Shown here: piece by piece, positions 48,507-59,911 of the stretch
Layout: every line of letters starts with the position of its first letter
Position numbering within the stretch: position 1 is the stretch's first letter
Assembly (NCBI RefSeq): GCF_963678635.1
Contig: NC_087068.1
Span: 38,093,649 to 38,157,648 of the forward strand
DNA length: 64,000 nucleotides
Source of the DNA: Symsagittifera roscoffensis
Taxonomy: Eukaryota; Xenacoelomorpha; Acoela; Convolutidae
Reading direction: 5' to 3'
Notes under the pieces: model-generated
The model's input: the letters and a program-made list of their open reading frames with translations, nothing else
Told to the model about the DNA's origin: nothing
The model's database searches: none
Translations under genes and position numbers: made by a program

Positions 48507-50165
48507 TCTTTGCTTAATGCTTGGATCGACATTTGCAATTTACGTTTTGACTGCTCAGATGGAAACAAAAAAAATTGACAAGTTTTTGATGGCAGAACAC
48601 TGGTTTTGTTTTCGAAAGCCTTGGCCGAAACTTAAATTGCAAACCTCGGCCTCGGTTACATATGCTTAATAATTTTATGGGTCACGTAATTTAGGAATAA
48701 ATTATTATCAAAACAAAGTTTGATCCAATTTTGCTAGATGGTGAATTCTCTCAGATACTCTAATAAGTATTTCTCCAATTTACTTCATGAAAACCAAACA
48801 AAGGTAAGCTTTTGCTTTTAACAATAGATACAAGTGGTAGACTTTGCATGATATGCGTTTATTTGGTTTGTTGAAATGAGCTTGTTTACTGGCAAAAGCC
48901 ATCAACAACAAGTTTTTGGACCAAATATCAAGTTGTTTCTATCTCATCAGGGTGATGAGCAAATGAAAACCATCAAGTGAAACGGAATTTATAGAAGAAA
49001 GAAGAATTAACAAAGTAACATCATCTAATGCCATGCATTTGTTGAATGATTTAGAATTTTTATTGGATATAGATTTAAAACTTTGTCAGATAACAAAACA
49101 ATTTGTGTCAGTAATTTACTTTCTGATTGAGTTAAAAGCTCAGAATGCATGTAAACACAAATCATTGAAAAAAAAAACGAAAGAGGTTTCAACTTTTTTG
49201 CAATTTTCTATTACTTGTTTTTTTTGCAACCTATGTGATTAAATCGAGATGTTTTAATGCATTTTTTTCCATTTTGTTTAAGTATTGTTATATGAAATGA
49301 AAAAAGAGTTCGCATCAAACTGCAAATTTAGCTTTCTTGTTTGCGAAGTTTTACGTCTAATAACTAACAATTTACACCTGTTTATCTGGAAACTGCTAGA
49401 AGTAATTGAAAAATAATTTTCAATCCGTATTGCAATTTATAGTTATTAGAGATTAGCATTTTACTTTATTACTCTTGCCGTGGTACCCTAATTTGCCTAA
49501 AAAACTCTCTATGCAGATCCTTACCTCATTTAGTTCTGGGACACAAAAATATTCTGAATGCTTCCATTTTTCAAAAAGTTCACGACAGGGTATTGGTGAA
49601 TTTCTGGGGTTCACCAAGGCAAATTAGCCTCCCGCCCTCATTCCCCTAAATACGCCCCTGGTTTTAGGAAGGATATAGAAATTGCAGTAATTAAACTTTT
49701 TCATTGAAACATATTTTTGCAGAAAACTTTTTAAAATGTTTTCAAGTACTTCTTGCGTTTATGGAAATTTTACAAAAGTTTTTGATGATTGAGAGTTATT
49801 TGGTTGTCAAAAAAGTTAATTTTGATAATAAAATCATGAAAACACAGTTTGTATACGAAAACTGTCTGATATGTTTTTTTCCACAGGAAAACAAAATTTT
49901 CAGAAAACATAAACAAAGAATTTTCAAACTGTTTTTAATAAGGGGAAATAAATTGTCTTAAGAGATGAGCCTGCAGAAAACCTAGGAAGGTAGGGAAAAA
50001 TTGAGATCCAAAGTACTCCTTTTTTTCCCAGGTTTTTGTGTAGGTTCTGTTTAGGAATTGAACGTCAATGGGGTTTGCTGAGGCGTAAATGTAAATTTTG
50101 ACTCACACTAAGTTCATAACAAAAGTTTTTACAAATTTTTTATAATCGATGCGTACATATATACA
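48507..50165. other. Intergenic with a hAT terminus scar
   Basis: Around 49600-49661 a segment ends ccctaaatacgcccctg, one end of the CAGGGG family without its partner. Frames at 49033-49242 and 49704-49961 are AT-biased and show no motif. Confidence 0.4.
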
Positions 50166-50554
50166 CCAGCGGGTTTAGAGGGAGAAACGACGCCCCCCCC
50201 CCCAGGATTTCGACCCCCTGCCGACCCAAAGGGTCCCCCTCCCCTTTGTACTATTCTGAGATATCGATTTTTCCATTTATGGTGACGGACCATGAAGTTT
50301 TTCTAAAGGCAACCGTTGGCGTCAATTTATACTAATTTTGAGGGGGGGAGCGCGCGCCGAAAATACGCAATTTTTGCCAAAAATACTGCTCTTGACCTGT
50401 TTTTTCAAAAACTTGCTTGCGGCGCACAAATTTTGGCCAAAAGAGCTCAGAGAATCAATTTGGTCGACCTAAAAAAAATCGTCTAAATTTCCGAAAAATT
50501 TGGGATAATCCGCCCCCCCTGGAGAAAATCATAGATCCATAGATCCACCCCCTG
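50166..50554. mobile_element. hAT-type CAGGGG element, inverted orientation
   Basis: Starts cagcgggtttagagg and ends tagatccaccccctg. It has the same internal modules as the 11739 copy in reverse order (cgaccccctgccgacccaaa, gagggggggagcgcgcg, gtcgacctaaaaaaa). A short atagatcc duplication occurs near the right end. Octamer duplication not evident. Confidence 0.82.
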
Positions 50555-51087
50555 ATTATGCTATTTCAAAATCGAGGTGAGACGCATTAATTTTTTGGTG
50601 GAAAATGCAAATAACAGAATAGATTTTTTTGAAGGGTTTGATTCGAAGATTGAAATCGCATATGGAGAAAAACTTAGTTGACTCCTAGCGGTCACCAGGT
50701 TATCACGAAAAAACCGCATTAAACGAAACTAAATTTGAGTACAAAATTTTGAAAAGTAAGCTGAATCCGTGCCAAAAAACTAGTCGATGCTCATTGCTGC
50801 TCCCCAATCATGCTGCGTTGCCATATCTTTCCTGGCGATTATTCTCTTTAAAAATGATAGTTTTTTTTGCAGGAAAACTATAACTGTTTTTGAGATGCAA
50901 CCATAGATCAGTATTCCCTGTTGCTAAAATGGTTGTTCATAACTTTTGTACACTCATCTGAGTTGTTCAAACCGACATCATGTTTCTAGTTTGGCAGTTG
51001 AAATTATTAATTTTGTGCAACGATCTTATCTTTGTTGTTTCGGAAACCAAACATTGGTCAATTTGGACACCTTTATATCTTTAAAAC
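50555..51087. other. Sequence before the second gap, nothing recognised
   Basis: Moderately AT-rich, short frames only, runs into the N block. Confidence 0.4.
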
Positions 51088-51287
51088 NNNNNNNNNNNNN
51101 NNNNNNNNNNNNNNNNNNNNNNNNNNNNNNNNNNNNNNNNNNNNNNNNNNNNNNNNNNNNNNNNNNNNNNNNNNNNNNNNNNNNNNNNNNNNNNNNNNNN
51201 NNNNNNNNNNNNNNNNNNNNNNNNNNNNNNNNNNNNNNNNNNNNNNNNNNNNNNNNNNNNNNNNNNNNNNNNNNNNNNNNNNNNNNN
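51088..51287. other. Assembly gap, 200 N
   Basis: Exactly 200 undetermined bases, a fixed-size scaffold gap. Confidence 1.
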
Positions 51288-51470
51288 TGATGACCAGCCC
51301 AACATTAATCTTTTTTCCTATTCGATCGGATGGATCTGTACCAGCATTATGTTGTGGTGTTAAACAAACGCGGTCTTCGACAAAGTTCACAGCCACTCCG
51401 TCTGTTTCTAAGCCGGTTACATTGCTCTGCACCACAATCAAATCCTCCAGGTCGACGAAAAATCCCACTA
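51288..51470 (-). CDS. Exon-like open frame abutting the gap, unrecognised
   Basis: On the minus strand a gaagttttag tract precedes an open frame of about 60 codons running into the N block. It reads GLETDGVAVNFVEDRVCLTP, then DPSDRIGKKINVGLVI. Codon use is GC-richer and more protein-like than the opposite frame. The R-I-G-K-K-I segment after an acidic loop recalls the start of some viral jelly-roll coat proteins, but this is weak and only a suggestion. The rest of the frame lies inside the gap. Confidence 0.35.
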
Positions 51471-51471
51471 A

Positions 51472-52485
51472 AACTTCTCTGTTTCACCAGAAGGTGTTAA
51501 ATTTGATCATATTAAAGGAAAACGTACACCAACGACGTTAAGAATGAGCTCCGACCAATCATTGACAACTAGGACTGCATCAATGAAATTAAATTGCGAT
51601 ACCTTGAATGATGTCAAAAATAAGAAGCCCGCGACATCCGAGCGAGCACAATTAAACTCAGAAACAAATTTACTCTATTTAAAGAATCCACTTTACCTTT
51701 CTCGGACTTCTACAAGAAAGCAAGTGGAGCGGCAGAAAAAGAAATCTCCAAACCAGTTAGATTCAAAAAGTAACTTAGAAGTAGTTAATTCAAAAAGCCT
51801 TCCTAGATGGCTAAAAGCAGATACAATGGATGCTCAAAATTTGCGCATATCTTCTTCGAAACCTAGTTTGACGTTGCCCAAGCAAAGTACAACCCTTTCA
51901 CCAAAACCAGTTTATACTCCTGGAAACAATGAACTTTCTATTGCAACTGATGTTAAATTGTCGTCAAATTCTGGGACAAAAAAATCACAATCGATGGTAT
52001 ATCTTTCGGAAATTATCAAAATATTTACGCACTTGCGTCAAGTTTAGACAAAACCAAATTGTCTGGTAATCCAGTAGAATTCACAACAACATCATCTGAA
52101 TCTCGGAGAATGCTTTCTAGTTCTCTTTCATTCCAATCAAAAACAACAAGAGAAATTTAAAATGCGTCGGCAGCTCCGGGCACCAATATTACCATCACAT
52201 ATTCCCATCACATAAGACATCACATATTACCACTTAAAACATGGCGAGCTTACGATTCTGACTCGAGCAAAACTTCCGGTGAAAACTATTGTAGGTAGAA
52301 CATTTTTGTCAGAAGCACCAAAAATGACTACTTCACAAATAGCAATTAAAGATAACAATGCAACCATCGTTCATAGTGGAATGTTTGGCAGTACTAAAAT
52401 GTCTACTGCCGGGTTAATGATTTCAAAAAGTAGGGCGTCTGAACTATCTCAAAATACTTCTCCTGAAAATGCTACGGGGAGTTAG
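51472..52485 (+). pseudogene. Long Ser/Thr/Lys-rich reading frame, broken, unrecognised
   Basis: An open frame runs from about 51472 (first ATG 51544) to 52047. A shift near 52020-52035 lets it continue to about 52159, and another frame covers 52279-52485. The product is rich in Ser, Thr, Lys and Asn with repeated SKPSLTLPKQSTTLSPKP-type stretches, and lacks membrane segments and cysteine patterns. It is probably a disordered protein or an element ORF. It lies right beside an assembly gap, so its 5' part may be missing. Confidence 0.35.
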
Positions 52486-53544
52486 AACCGAGGTGGTTAA
52501 CTCATAGAGTAATTTCGGATAGGGTACACCGTCTGCTCGTCACGCTATCTTATTTTCGGCCGGATAGATTCGTGCAACTTCTTAGTCTAATACCGATCCT
52601 AATCTTACTCTTATACTATCTAGTCTCAGGGTGTTTAACTAGTCTCTGCTAGGCTCAATAGATCTAGGGTATACTGGTTTATTGCGGCTGCTGAAGTCTT
52701 CTTGGAGAGTCAACTAATTTCTAAGTTAAATTCAAATCTCTCTGGTGCTGAAATTACAAGTAATTCCAGCACTTACAAATAAGTGGGTTGTTAGTTAGAT
52801 GGATCATGATTGGTTAATATTAAATACTTTACAGTGGTAAAATATCTAATTTATCCAATCATAAAATGTAGTTTAGATCAGGTTCCACCCATCCGGGTTT
52901 TACAGAGTTTTTTAGAATAGTCTTTCTGCAATTCAAAAGATGGATGATGGACGTTGGTATTTGGCGAACATCATATTTCGTCTGGGTTCTCTTGTTAGAG
53001 AAGTTCCAGATTCATTCGTTGTGTCTTCTCATGACAACGACTGGGTTTTCGCAACAAACTCAAATCTGATTTCAGAATGGTTGGCTATGACAGGTTTTTT
53101 CGTTTCATGTAGAGAACTTCTTTGTGTTTGACCTTGTCTGGGAATGGCGTGGAGATTGTGCGTGGAGGGGATGCCTGGTTACTCGGATCTGTACGTATAC
53201 TTGAACATCGAGGTGGTCATTGTTCTAGTTCAATGAAGTCCTTTTCTGCGAAGTCAAGTCGTACTCTAAATCCTTTGAGTTGTGATTGTGGGCGGCATAT
53301 TGATTGTGGTTGGCCATTCTTTTTCGAGTGTAGTGGGGTCATTTTGTCTTTGGATGTTCGTCTTTGGTGTTGTATGCTGATCTATATACTGCAAGATATA
53401 ATTTTTATTTTATAAAATTTTTATTAGTTTAGTGTTTTAGTTATGATTTTGGTTAGTTGTTTTCACAAAAGCTTTCTGTTTTAGTTCAGTTATTTTGAAG
53501 AGTTACTCACCCTTGAGTACCTCTTATTAAAAATAGGAGTGTGG
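52486..53544. other. Region between the Ser/Thr-rich frame and the retroelement
   Basis: 52486-52930 shows no coding signal. Two overlapping plus frames (52940-53131 with WLAMTGFFVSCRELLC, and 53122-53415) are somewhat protein-like but carry no motif. They might be coding remnants, or part of the retroelement's LTR read on the opposite strand. Confidence 0.3.
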
Positions 53545-53553
53545 TCACAAAGC

Positions 53554-53640
53554 GTGGATGTAGCGCGGTGGGTTAGGCCGGCTATAGAGCATGCTCAGGA
53601 CGTCCTCTCTGGTGGGTTAGACCAGGAGTGGGAATATGAT
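53554..53640 (+). repeat. tRNA-like sequence (SINE head or tRNA relic)
   Basis: A box-A-like tagcgcggtgggttaggccg (53561-53580) and a box-B-like gggttagaccagga (53614-53627) about 50 bp apart. Stems are not convincing enough to call a functional tRNA. It lies near the presumed downstream end of the retroelement. Confidence 0.35.
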
Positions 53641-54474
53641 TTTGTGCGGTTTCTGTGAGAGGTCCTGTTATGTGATAACGTTTTATGTTGGGTTTATTGT
53701 GGTTTTTCTTATGTTTCGTTGGTTGTGTCCTTTTTTCAAAATTCAAATTGTTTTTGGTATGGTTTTGTCTTTCGACTTTTTTGTGTTTTATTATTTCTTT
53801 CTTAGACTTTATAATAGTCTTCAAAAGAATAAATTATCCAGTTTTAAACTGGGTTAATCCGGTTTGGGTACCGTTGGTTTCCTTTTCTTAGTCATGCTGT
53901 TATTCTATGTGTTGTGGTGTTTAGTAAGCTGCATTGGTTAGTTTTGTTTAGTATATAATTCCTTTCCAACCGGGTTAAAGGAAAGTTTGAAACTTGTTAT
54001 CGTGTGTTAGAGTTGTTGAGTGTGAAAGCTTGAAACTGAAATTCATTATTTAAACAATTCTTCGTGGGCGAGCTGTGCGAGTTTGGATAGAATTCTTGTG
54101 CGAGTGAATGAAAATATCAAAAGGTTAGTACTGCATTTGCGTTTTATTAATTTACTACATAGAATTTCAATTTTATTGCTTGTTTTGGGGAAAAATTAAG
54201 TTACAAATTTTCATCATTATTAGAATTACTGCTTTTAGGGAAATAATTTATAAATTAATTTATTACATTTGTATGAATTTTATTTAATTTAGCTGGTGCA
54301 AAAGATTATTAGAGTTTGGGACAATTTGAAGAAGTTTTCTATTTTTTATTTTTCTTTTGTGTATTTTGCAGATGATCGTGAGATGAAGACTTAAAATCTA
54401 AATAAAACATGGATAAAGAATGGTTAGTGTTTTATTTTAAATTTATTAGTATATGTATAAATTATACTTACCTG
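53641..54474. other. Probable 3' untranslated/LTR zone of the retroelement
   Basis: No ORF is supported on the minus strand. As the element reads leftward, its 3' LTR should lie here, but the second LTR is outside the window, so borders cannot be set. A consensus donor (acag/gtaagt on the minus strand, GT at 54470-54471) follows the last stop codon by 3 bases. Confidence 0.4.
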
Positions 54475-55536
54475 TTAGTCGTCGGGGAAAAAACCGTGGG
54501 GGAAGATGTCGTGGATTATGTCGGAATTTGTTAGAAACTTTGCTAGTATGCGAATGATGTTTTTAGTTTGAAGCAGTGGCCAAAGCAATTGAAGTGCTTT
54601 AATGGTTTTTAGTTCTTCAGAGCCAACTGCAAAATCATAAGGTGTGTTTTGGATGAGATTATATAATTTGTGGTTATATTTAGTGTTGTGGATGAATTCT
54701 AATATGGGGACTTCTATAGGTTGAACAAATTCATGTGGGATAAGGAAGGGTCTGGATTCTTCTGCGTTGAAGGTCTTTGTGATGGGACAAAAAATATACA
54801 TTTGGGTTATGGGATCATAATTGCGAAGAATACCGTGAAGTTTAGTATCTTTGATGCAATATGTGAAGTTAAGAAAAAATGGTGATGTGTATTTAGAGTT
54901 AATAAATTGAAAACGATGGTGTGGTTGTCTTGATGGACTGTGTAGGTCAAAGTGATTTTGTATAAAGCGGTAATATGTATATGTGTGGGTTTGTTTAGTG
55001 CGTAACATAATGTCATGTGAGCAGTGCAAATCTCGTTCATGTGGTGCAAGGAAATGAAAGGTTAGTGAAAATAATTGAAATCTTTCTTTAAAACTTTCGT
55101 AAGCTTGTGTGTCGGTTAGTGCTTCAGAAATGATGTGGTCGAATTTGCGATCAAATATATTGAGTGTAAAAACATATGGTGTTTTGATGAAAAATTTTTC
55201 TGTGATTTGTGGGTTAGCGAAGCGATCATCATCTAAAAATTGGTCTTGGTTAGTTCGGATGATGTTATGATCGTAATATTCTAGTGTAAATTCGTTAGCT
55301 CGGGGTGCAGTGGATGTTTTTAGTGATTTTTTATATCCTATGTAAATAAATTGTCTATGTGTTAGTGGTGTGGTGAGTCGATATAGCATATCTTTATTCC
55401 TTTCTATATCGTTATGAGTATTAGATAAATTAGAAATCTTTCGTGTTCGTGTGATGTGGATGATTAATATATTCACGGGCTGTTCCTGGTTTGGTCGGGA
55501 ATGGATGGTTTGGGAATTTTCTTTTAAAAGTGCCAT
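54475..55536 (-). CDS. Retroelement accessory ORF downstream of env, 353 codons, unknown function
   Basis: ATG at 55536, stop TAA at 54475-54477, followed by a consensus splice donor. No signal peptide or transmembrane helix. The protein is rich in aromatic residues, His and Asn, with an expected alternation of beta strands (FQLFSLTFHFLAPHERDL, LHGILRNYDPITQMYIFC) and a helical C-terminal part (LKTIKALQLLWPLLQTK). It overlaps the preceding Pro-rich ORF by 107 bases in another frame; either two overlapping genes or one protein split by a frameshift. The Y-D-P-x-T-x-x-Y patch resembles the Y-N-P-x-S-x-x-Y patch near the end of the ORF upstream of env. No family recognised. Confidence 0.6.
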   Translation of the reverse strand: MALLKENSQTIHSRPNQEQPVNILIIHITRTRKISNLSNTHNDIERNKDMLYRLTTPLTHRQFIYIGYKKSLKTSTAPRANEFTLEYYDHNIIRTNQDQFLDDDRFANPQITEKFFIKTPYVFTLNIFDRKFDHIISEALTDTQAYESFKERFQLFSLTFHFLAPHERDLHCSHDIMLRTKQTHTYTYYRFIQNHFDLHSPSRQPHHRFQFINSKYTSPFFLNFTYCIKDTKLHGILRNYDPITQMYIFCPITKTFNAEESRPFLIPHEFVQPIEVPILEFIHNTKYNHKLYNLIQNTPYDFAVGSEELKTIKALQLLWPLLQTKNIIRILAKFLTNSDIIHDIFPHGFFPDD

Positions 55537-55999
55537 AAGCTCTTTTAGTGCTATTTGATGATTCGGTGGATGTGGATGATTGTGCTAATGATGCAGTATA
55601 AGCTGAAGAGGGTGTAGGGGTAGGTGGGTTTGAGGATTCTATTGTAGAAGAAATCTGATTTATAGTGAGGGTGTTAGGGTGTAATAGTTGTTGTTGTAGG
55701 GTGATAAAATTATCGAGTTCTTGGGAGATTTGGGGAATATCTGGAGAATTGGATGATTGGTCTGAATGAAATGAAGAGTAGGTTGGGGTTACTTGTGAAG
55801 CATAAGAGATGGACGGGAATGGGTTATTTGGGAGTGTTGGTTGAAAAGGGGGTTTTGAAAAAACTGAGGAGTTGGTTTGAAAATTATTGGATGGAGATGG
55901 TTCGGAGTCTGCAAATTCATCAGGGGTTTCTATATTAGGGTTATTGAGTTGTGAAATGGAGTATAAAACTGAAATATCTGAATTAGTATCTGAATTCAT
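55430..55999 (-). CDS. Retroelement accessory ORF, Pro/Ser/Asn-rich, 189 codons
   Basis: ATG at 55999. Low-complexity Ser/Pro/Asn/Thr-rich protein with a basic C-terminus (KRAYGTFKRKFPNHPFP). It is probably disordered, and could be the N-terminal half of the protein encoded by the overlapping frame ending at 54475. No motif recognised. It begins 126 bases after the stop of the env frame. Confidence 0.55.
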   Translation of the reverse strand: MNSDTNSDISVLYSISQLNNPNIETPDEFADSEPSPSNNFQTNSSVFSKPPFQPTLPNNPFPSISYASQVTPTYSSFHSDQSSNSPDIPQISQELDNFITLQQQLLHPNTLTINQISSTIESSNPPTPTPSSAYTASLAQSSTSTESSNSTKRAYGTFKRKFPNHPFPTKPGTAREYINHPHHTNTKDF

Positions 56000-56124
56000 G
56001 CTTGATGTTATATTACTAGTTGGGAGATCGGGTGGCGGGAAAGCAAAAAGTGGAATTATTGTAATTGGAGTGTCGAGGTTGGTTGGATGGGAATTTGAGC
56101 GGTGTAGGGATCCAAGTTGTCAGC

Positions 56125-58743
56125 TCATCGTGGGCTAAAAAAATTATTATTTTGAGACTGAAAAGCGGTGGTATGGGGTTGTTCGATAATTTGTTCATTT
56201 GTATTTTCATCTTGTGAATGATGTGTCATTAAATGTTGTATGGGACTTTGCGATATGTTTGGTCTAAAATTTGGATTATGTGTTATTGCTAAGTTTCGGA
56301 AATTTCGTGGGACTAAGGATAATGGATGGTTATGTGGTAGGGGTGGCAACTGTGGTGCTGTAGGCGTTACTTCTATATTATTATGTTCTTCGTCGTACGT
56401 GTTCTGTTCTGTCGCTATTTTTGTGTTATATTCTTTTATTTGTGCGTCTAGAAAAATTTTGTTTATTGATGATGAAAAAATTCCAAAAAATCCTGCAAAT
56501 AGTATGCGTGCTACACTTGCTTGTCTATTTACTTGTGTGTGTATAGCGCATGTATTATAGATTCCTTTTAAAAGCGAAAAAAGAAATCCTATAAAGTTAA
56601 ACATTGCGTATAAAATAGTCAATTTTTCTAAGATGTAGTAGGGCCATCCTAGAAAATCGAGAATTTCAATTTTTAGTGTAACAAAGCTAAAAATATTTTT
56701 GGTGAAATATCTTGTGGTCGGTATTTTTCACCGTTTAGATATATATAGTCTTTAATGTCTTTAAAATATCCGCTATAGTCTTGTGTATAAATATCTGCAA
56801 ATCCTGCTGTTTCGGCAAGTTTGCGTAAGTTTTGGTCAATTGATTGTCTTTGTATCGTGTCCATTTGTGTTCAATAATTCTTGGAATTGTTGTGTTCTAA
56901 TGTGATGTTGTATATCGGATTTTGAATATATTCCAATTGATTGTAAGTCAATATTTGGGTTTCGAACAATAGCTCTAATGCTTTCAGGTGAAAATTTTTT
57001 GAGTGATTGCATTAATGTGGGATATGGAGTAAGAAGATAATATTTATCTTCATCAGGGTTCAGTTGAACTACATTGTGGCTATTTTCTGATCCACATGGG
57101 ACTGCGGTATCCCAGAAATAGGTTCGTCTTGAAAGTGTGTCAACGAAGTGTACTTTATTCTTATAAAAGATAGGGATTCTTTTATAGCATCGTTTATCTT
57201 CAAAAACATATAGTGGTGATACTTTTTTGGTACAGGTATAAAACCAAAAAATGTTTCCTTCATAATCTAAAAAATTTGATCTATTTCCTGATAGTAAATA
57301 TCCTGCGTAGGGTATTTTTAATACTGCTAGTGCAAGTGATTGTAGGATTTGTGTCCTTTCTAATTCGCATAGCTGGTGAAGTGTTTCTAATTCAGATAGT
57401 GACATTTCTTGAAAAATTCGGCTAATTGTGTAGTCTAATTTCATATCTAGGTGAATATCATAGTGGATGTTACCGAAATATGTACTATTCATTAGTGATA
57501 ATTCTTGTAAACGTGTGCTTCTAGTGTCATGGGGCTTTAGATGTCCACCAGGTTGATTTTTACTTTTTTGAAAATCAACTGGTATATATGATGTTCCTTC
57601 GTTTATAGGGTGACTTGTGGCGTATGGGTCGATTTTTACTTTTCCAGTGGTCATGTCGAATCCTTTTTCGTATTCAACTATTATCTCGGAGTATTGTGTT
57701 TTGTGAAGTGGATTTCTGTATTTACATGCAAGTTCTGTTTCTTGATATATTTGAAAACGTGTCAAATTATTTTCTATATTGTGTATGTTTCTAAAATTAG
57801 AGCTTTGTCTTCGTGATGTATGGACTTGTTCATATGGAATTGATTGTATGAAATATTTTTCGTGAAATTTTATCATACGAGCGTGTATTTTTGCTACTTG
57901 AAATGTTGTACATGTGTCTTCAGGGAACCAAACAATTGTTGCTTGTGTTCGTGTTGTAGGGTCACAATAGCCTTGGTCGTTTTAACAAGGTAATCTAATT
58001 CCTTGATAGATCCTTGTGTTGTCTGATAAATCGCGTGTGAGTTGTATTTTTTCGAGTTGTATTTTCCAATCAAAAAACATGATTTCTTGATATCCTTTAT
58101 TTTTTGTGTCTGCTTTGCAGTTTGATGGGTCATTTATACCAATGTGTGGTATCCAGTGTTTATCGTGTATATCATAAGTTAATCTTCCGTGTGCGCCGTT
58201 GTATGGGTATTTTTCATCTAATTTTATATGTCCTTGATATCTTTCAAGTTCTGCTTGATGTACAGAATCTGCAAAAACTTGGAAATATACTAATTTTCTA
58301 TCAGTGTTTTTATTTCTTGTGATATTGAGTCTTAGTAACTCGTTTTTACAATCTTCGGGATTAAGATGTAGAAGTCGTTCGATATTACTTTGGTAGAATG
58401 ATTCGTGGTCAAGTCGGTTTTTATTTCCATTTGAGACTTGTGAACAATGTACTTTCTTTTCGGAAAATGTCGCTGTGAATTTATATCCTTTAACTGTTGT
58501 TGCTCGGGCTTTTGAATAAAGTGTCGCTATTACATTTGTTGTTTCTATAGCTTGTGGTTCTGTTTCGCATTGTGATACTTGATTTATTGCATATTTGTGT
58601 AATGTTTTTTGTTCGTTTTCGTCACAATCGTAATGTGTTACTAATAAATCTTGGGGTCCTGTGCGGGGGGAAGGGTTTATGTTTTCATTTGAGGTTATTA
58701 GAAAAAGGAGTTGGAGAAAAATTAAAATTTTTAGAATATACAT
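56125..58743 (-). pseudogene. Envelope-like glycoprotein ORF of the retroelement, one stop and two frameshifts
   Basis: ATG at 58743 with a clear signal peptide (LKILIFLQLLFLITS). The ectodomain has spaced cysteines, starting HYDCDE and including a WFPEDTC motif before an HARMIKFHEKYF segment. This pattern is shared by envelope proteins of metazoan LTR elements and chuvirus-like glycoproteins (family knowledge; assignment inferred). A membrane span lies near 56500-56620 and is followed by a long Pro-rich cytoplasmic tail ending at 56125. Breaks: in-frame TAA at 57982-57984, a shift near 56850 into the frame of 56673-56864, and a compensating shift near 56700. The start overlaps the upstream ORF by 13 bases. 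If intact it would mediate membrane binding and fusion; this copy cannot make it as read. Confidence 0.72.
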
Positions 58744-59911
58744 GTGTATGACAATCCTGAGTATGGGTTATAAAATGTGATGTAACCAATTGTCTTTTTG
58801 GTATATCTGTCGTATTTGTATATTACTTCAGTTGTTATAAATGGTGGTGGTAGGGATTGAGTTGTTATATTTGGTGGATTTAATGGATAGGGATGTTGAG
58901 TAATGTTGTTTAATTTAACCGTGATTTCAAATTTTAATTGTAGACTATTCTGTTGGAGTATTTGGATGTTATGAGCACGAATGTCTTCGTGAATGTCTTG
59001 TCCATATTGTAGTCTATTTAGTGCCCAGTTGTGGAGTCGGTTACTTTCTAGGCGTTGTCCAAATAATGGTGGAGGTGCTGTGAATGTATTCCAGTCTAGT
59101 CTTAAAGGAATATTTGTTGATGATTGTTCTCGATATCTAGCGTCGAGGTTATTTGGGAAATTTAAGTTAAAAGGTGGTGGTGAAATCTGGCTTATTGATG
59201 GTGTTGATGGTAGTGATAATGTTTCTGGTAGTGATGAGGATGTTGTTGTATCCGTAGAAATATCCATTGGATCATTGATTAAATTTGGTTCACCTTGTGT
59301 GAATGAATGTGTTGTCCAGTATGGTAGTCGTGATGTTTGGTTTGTAGGGTTAAAGGGATTTTCACGTATTTGTTCAGATGTTGGTGTGTAACCTAAGTAA
59401 TCTGATGGTAGGCTTGAGGTGCTACGTTGTGAAAGAAGCGTAGGGGTTTCTGGTAATATACCAATGGGGTTTTCTGGTGTACTTTGTGATGGGGATTGAG
59501 GTATATCAAAATGAACTCAAGGAGTTTGAAAATTTCTGTTTCGTCGAGGATGTATAATTTGTCTATTTATTTCGACTGTATTTTGGTTTTGACTAGGATT
59601 TCGTATTCTACTTAATTCTTGTGGTAGTGTTGGGTATAAGTTATATGTTGGTTCGCTTAGAGGTGCTTGTCGTTGAACTGGTTCTAGTGGTTCTGATAAG
59701 CGAGCGTCTCGTTCTTCAAAGGTATATGGGTTATCTTGAAAAGAAATTCGTGTAGATGTTTGGGGGTTTTGGGTAGTTGAAGGTGGTGTCGGGTTTTCCT
59801 GGGATGATGTCGGTGAAGACTGACTGTGTGATTGTTGGTTAGCAATTTTTGATGGTTTTTTATCTATTCTTTTAGTGAAAAAATTTATGTTTATTGTAGT
59901 ATTCTTCTAGA
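58731..59911 (-). pseudogene. Retroelement accessory ORF before env, Pro-rich with a folded C-terminal domain, one in-frame stop
   Basis: One frame is open from 59911 to TAA at 58731-58733 except for TGA at 59517-59519 (one step from CGA). The first internal ATG after that stop is 59267. The N-terminal about 260 residues are Ser/Pro/Thr/Gln-rich and probably disordered. The last about 130 look folded (IPLRLDWNTFTAPPPLF, LQLKFEITVKL, IGYITFYNPYSGLSYTC). No signal peptide or membrane helix. The end overlaps the env start. No ATG is found near 59911, so the true start may come from splicing or from the preceding small ORF. Function unknown. Confidence 0.55.

Noticed and set aside
51032-51541. 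Plus-strand ORF across the second gap
   Set aside because: Mostly N, and the readable part is the complement of the more protein-like minus frame.
55753-59391. Plus-strand ORFs inside the retroelement, for example 58993-59391 and 56240-56560
   Set aside because: They are shadows of the minus-strand coding frames, which carry the recognisable motifs.
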